DNA of 64,000 nucleotides from Ruminococcaceae bacterium UBA7101 (GTDB lineage: Bacteria > Bacillota > Clostridia > Oscillospirales > Acutalibacteraceae): assembly GCA_002493325.1 (NCBI GenBank), contig DKYL01000038.1, positions 18,318 to 82,317 of the forward strand, read 5' to 3'. Shown here piece after piece: positions 63,158-64,000 of this stretch. Within the stretch, counting starts at the first letter, position 1. Each line of letters starts with the position of its first letter. The notes beneath the pieces are model-generated. The model did no database searches. It saw only the letters and a program-made list of their open reading frames with translations, and was not told the DNA's origin. A program made the position numbers and the translations under genes.

Positions 63158-63212
63158 CATTTACTGATGTAATATTTCGCAGGGTCGGATATTATCCGCC
63201 CCTACCGTAAAT

Positions 63213-63674
63213 TTATATTATCTTAATAGTAACCTTTTCGCCGTGATCACCGTCGACAGTGATTAAATCATCAATGGCTTCGCTTTCAACAGCAGTGTTA
63301 ATTGCACCGCAGATATTGTCATCCAGACCGAACATTGCACCGATTTTCATACCTGCCGAAACAAGCTTGAATGGTATGTTAATTTTACTGCTTTTTCCGT
63401 CTGCAGACAGCACATGAATCTGAATGATCCGCTTTGTCTGCATTTTGCTGTTCACCGCTTTTTGAGAATGGATACTGCCCTGCTCATTCATCAGCTCATC
63501 AATGGTTACGCCGAAAATCTCTGCAATCTTCGGCAGCAGTGCAATATCAGGACAGGCGGCGTCATTCTCCCACTTTGAAACTGCCTGCGGTGAAACGCCA
63601 AGCATATTTGCCAGCTCCTCCTGCGTAAGATTATTCTTCTTTCTCAGCTCGGCAATATTTTTGCCTAAATTCAT
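63213..63674 (-). CDS. XRE-family regulator with C-terminal YvlB-like domain
   Basis: A 153-residue protein. Residues 1-65 form a helix-turn-helix of the XRE type (LRKKNNLTQEELANMLGVSP, then AVSKWENDAACPDIALLPKI). The C-terminal 75 residues (from VLSADGKSSKINIPFKLVSA) resemble the small domain seen in YvlB/LiaX-like envelope-stress proteins; that link is tentative. AGGAGGTG precedes the ATG chosen, but an in-frame ATG at 63731 with AAGGAG nine bases upstream would add 19 residues. Convergent with the exporters, it could regulate that cassette. Confidence 0.85.
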   Translation of the reverse strand: MNLGKNIAELRKKNNLTQEELANMLGVSPQAVSKWENDAACPDIALLPKIAEIFGVTIDELMNEQGSIHSQKAVNSKMQTKRIIQIHVLSADGKSSKINIPFKLVSAGMKIGAMFGLDDNICGAINTAVESEAIDDLITVDGDHGEKVTIKII

Positions 63675-63766
63675 ATATGTCACCTCCTGCTTTACAAGCC
63701 CTGTATTTTCTTTTCGTTCCAAACCGAACATAGAATTCAACTCCTTTTAAATTATTTGGTAATTCA

Positions 63767-63795
63767 ATTCTACCTTCGCCGTGTGAAATTAACAA
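63767..63795 (-). promoter_or_regulatory. SigA-type promoter of the XRE regulator
   Basis: On the minus strand TTGTTA, 17-bp spacer, TAGAAT. It lies upstream of both candidate start codons. Confidence 0.6.
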
Positions 63796-63856
63796 TAACG
63801 CAGCGGTTGTGCTGTAAACTATCGGTTGAAAAACGGCTAAACCATTAGTTGAGTGG

Positions 63857-64000
63857 CTATAAAACAGTCATAATTTCAGTTAAATTCTCACATTTTGCCA
63901 TTAAAAAGCTGTCTGTTTCAGCCTCACCCTGCCATAAGTCAGGCACCATAATAACCTGCATTCCTGCACGGTGAGCAGACAGCAAACCGTTTTTTGAATC
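63857..64000 (-). CDS. HAD-superfamily hydrolase, C-terminal part (cut by window edge)
   Basis: The last 47 codons of a gene that continues beyond the window. The segment DSKNGLLSAHRAGMQVIMVP is the motif III/IV region of beta-phosphoglucomutase-like HAD phosphatases (normally EDSxxGxxAAxxAGM), followed by a short helical C-terminus. Substrate cannot be inferred from the fragment. Confidence 0.8.
   Translation of the reverse strand, partial: DSKNGLLSAHRAGMQVIMVPDLWQGEAETDSFLMAKCENLTEIMTVL

Overview
The window looks like chromosome of a low-GC, spore-former-related anaerobic gut Clostridia, most likely Oscillospiraceae/Ruminococcaceae. The evidence is gene content: GlgC with a separate GlgD, LL-diaminopimelate aminotransferase, class III anaerobic NrdD/NrdG, a gerA-type germination operon, yqfC/yqfD, a PdaA-like deacetylase and an ANTAR regulator in one stretch. 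Genus is not identifiable by eye. Most of the window is ordinary, densely packed core chromosome in short operons separated by clear hairpins. I saw no rRNA, tRNA, CRISPR array, prophage or transposase.

Layout. 1-10.9 kb: ferredoxin, darA-holB-ricT, an AEC permease, citrate synthase, a damaged spoIID-like fragment, the gerA operon and a divergent DUF421-DUF4363 pair. 10.9-21.7 kb: glgB-glgC-glgD-glgA (leftward), divergent from an ANTAR regulator followed by dapF-dapL-purC-purB. 21.8-28.5 kb (leftward): a secreted protein ending in a sortase-like motif next to a class B sortase, then a RING-like protein, galU, a ThyX-like protein, a CPBP protease and tadA. 28.7-41.3 kb (rightward): prfB-mgtC, pdaA, mreBCD-pbp2, an MgsA-family protein lacking two catalytic aspartates, hisS-aspS-yfbR-nudix and a small amidase. 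41.4-51 kb (leftward): a zinc-ribbon protein with a metallothionein-like tail, GH30, uxuB/uxuA, yqfD/yqfC with a 30-residue upstream ORF, a membrane protein behind direct repeats, nrdD-nrdG under two NrdR-like boxes, and tagD. 51-55.5 kb: tcdA with an Rrf2 regulator, then divergent GH36 and GH20 genes that share one -35 hexamer.

55.5-63.7 kb is the most accessory-looking part. An FtsX-type ABC transporter (leftward) is divergent from a 35-codon peptide gene. The peptide gene has a near-consensus promoter, an excellent ribosome binding site and its own terminator, and is followed by two ABC exporter half-transporters and then an XRE regulator. A 277-bp element with 19-bp terminal inverted repeats lies between the two exporter genes and supplies the stop codon of the first. 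I consider this peptide/exporter cassette the best candidate for an undescribed system, probably a secreted signalling or antagonistic peptide. That function is inference.

Several sporulation genes look intact (gerAA/AB/AC, yqfC, pdaA-like), but spoIID survives only as a 5' fragment here and yqfD lacks its usual middle part. Sporulation ability therefore cannot be assumed. All functional calls come from reading motifs and gene order; no database search was run.
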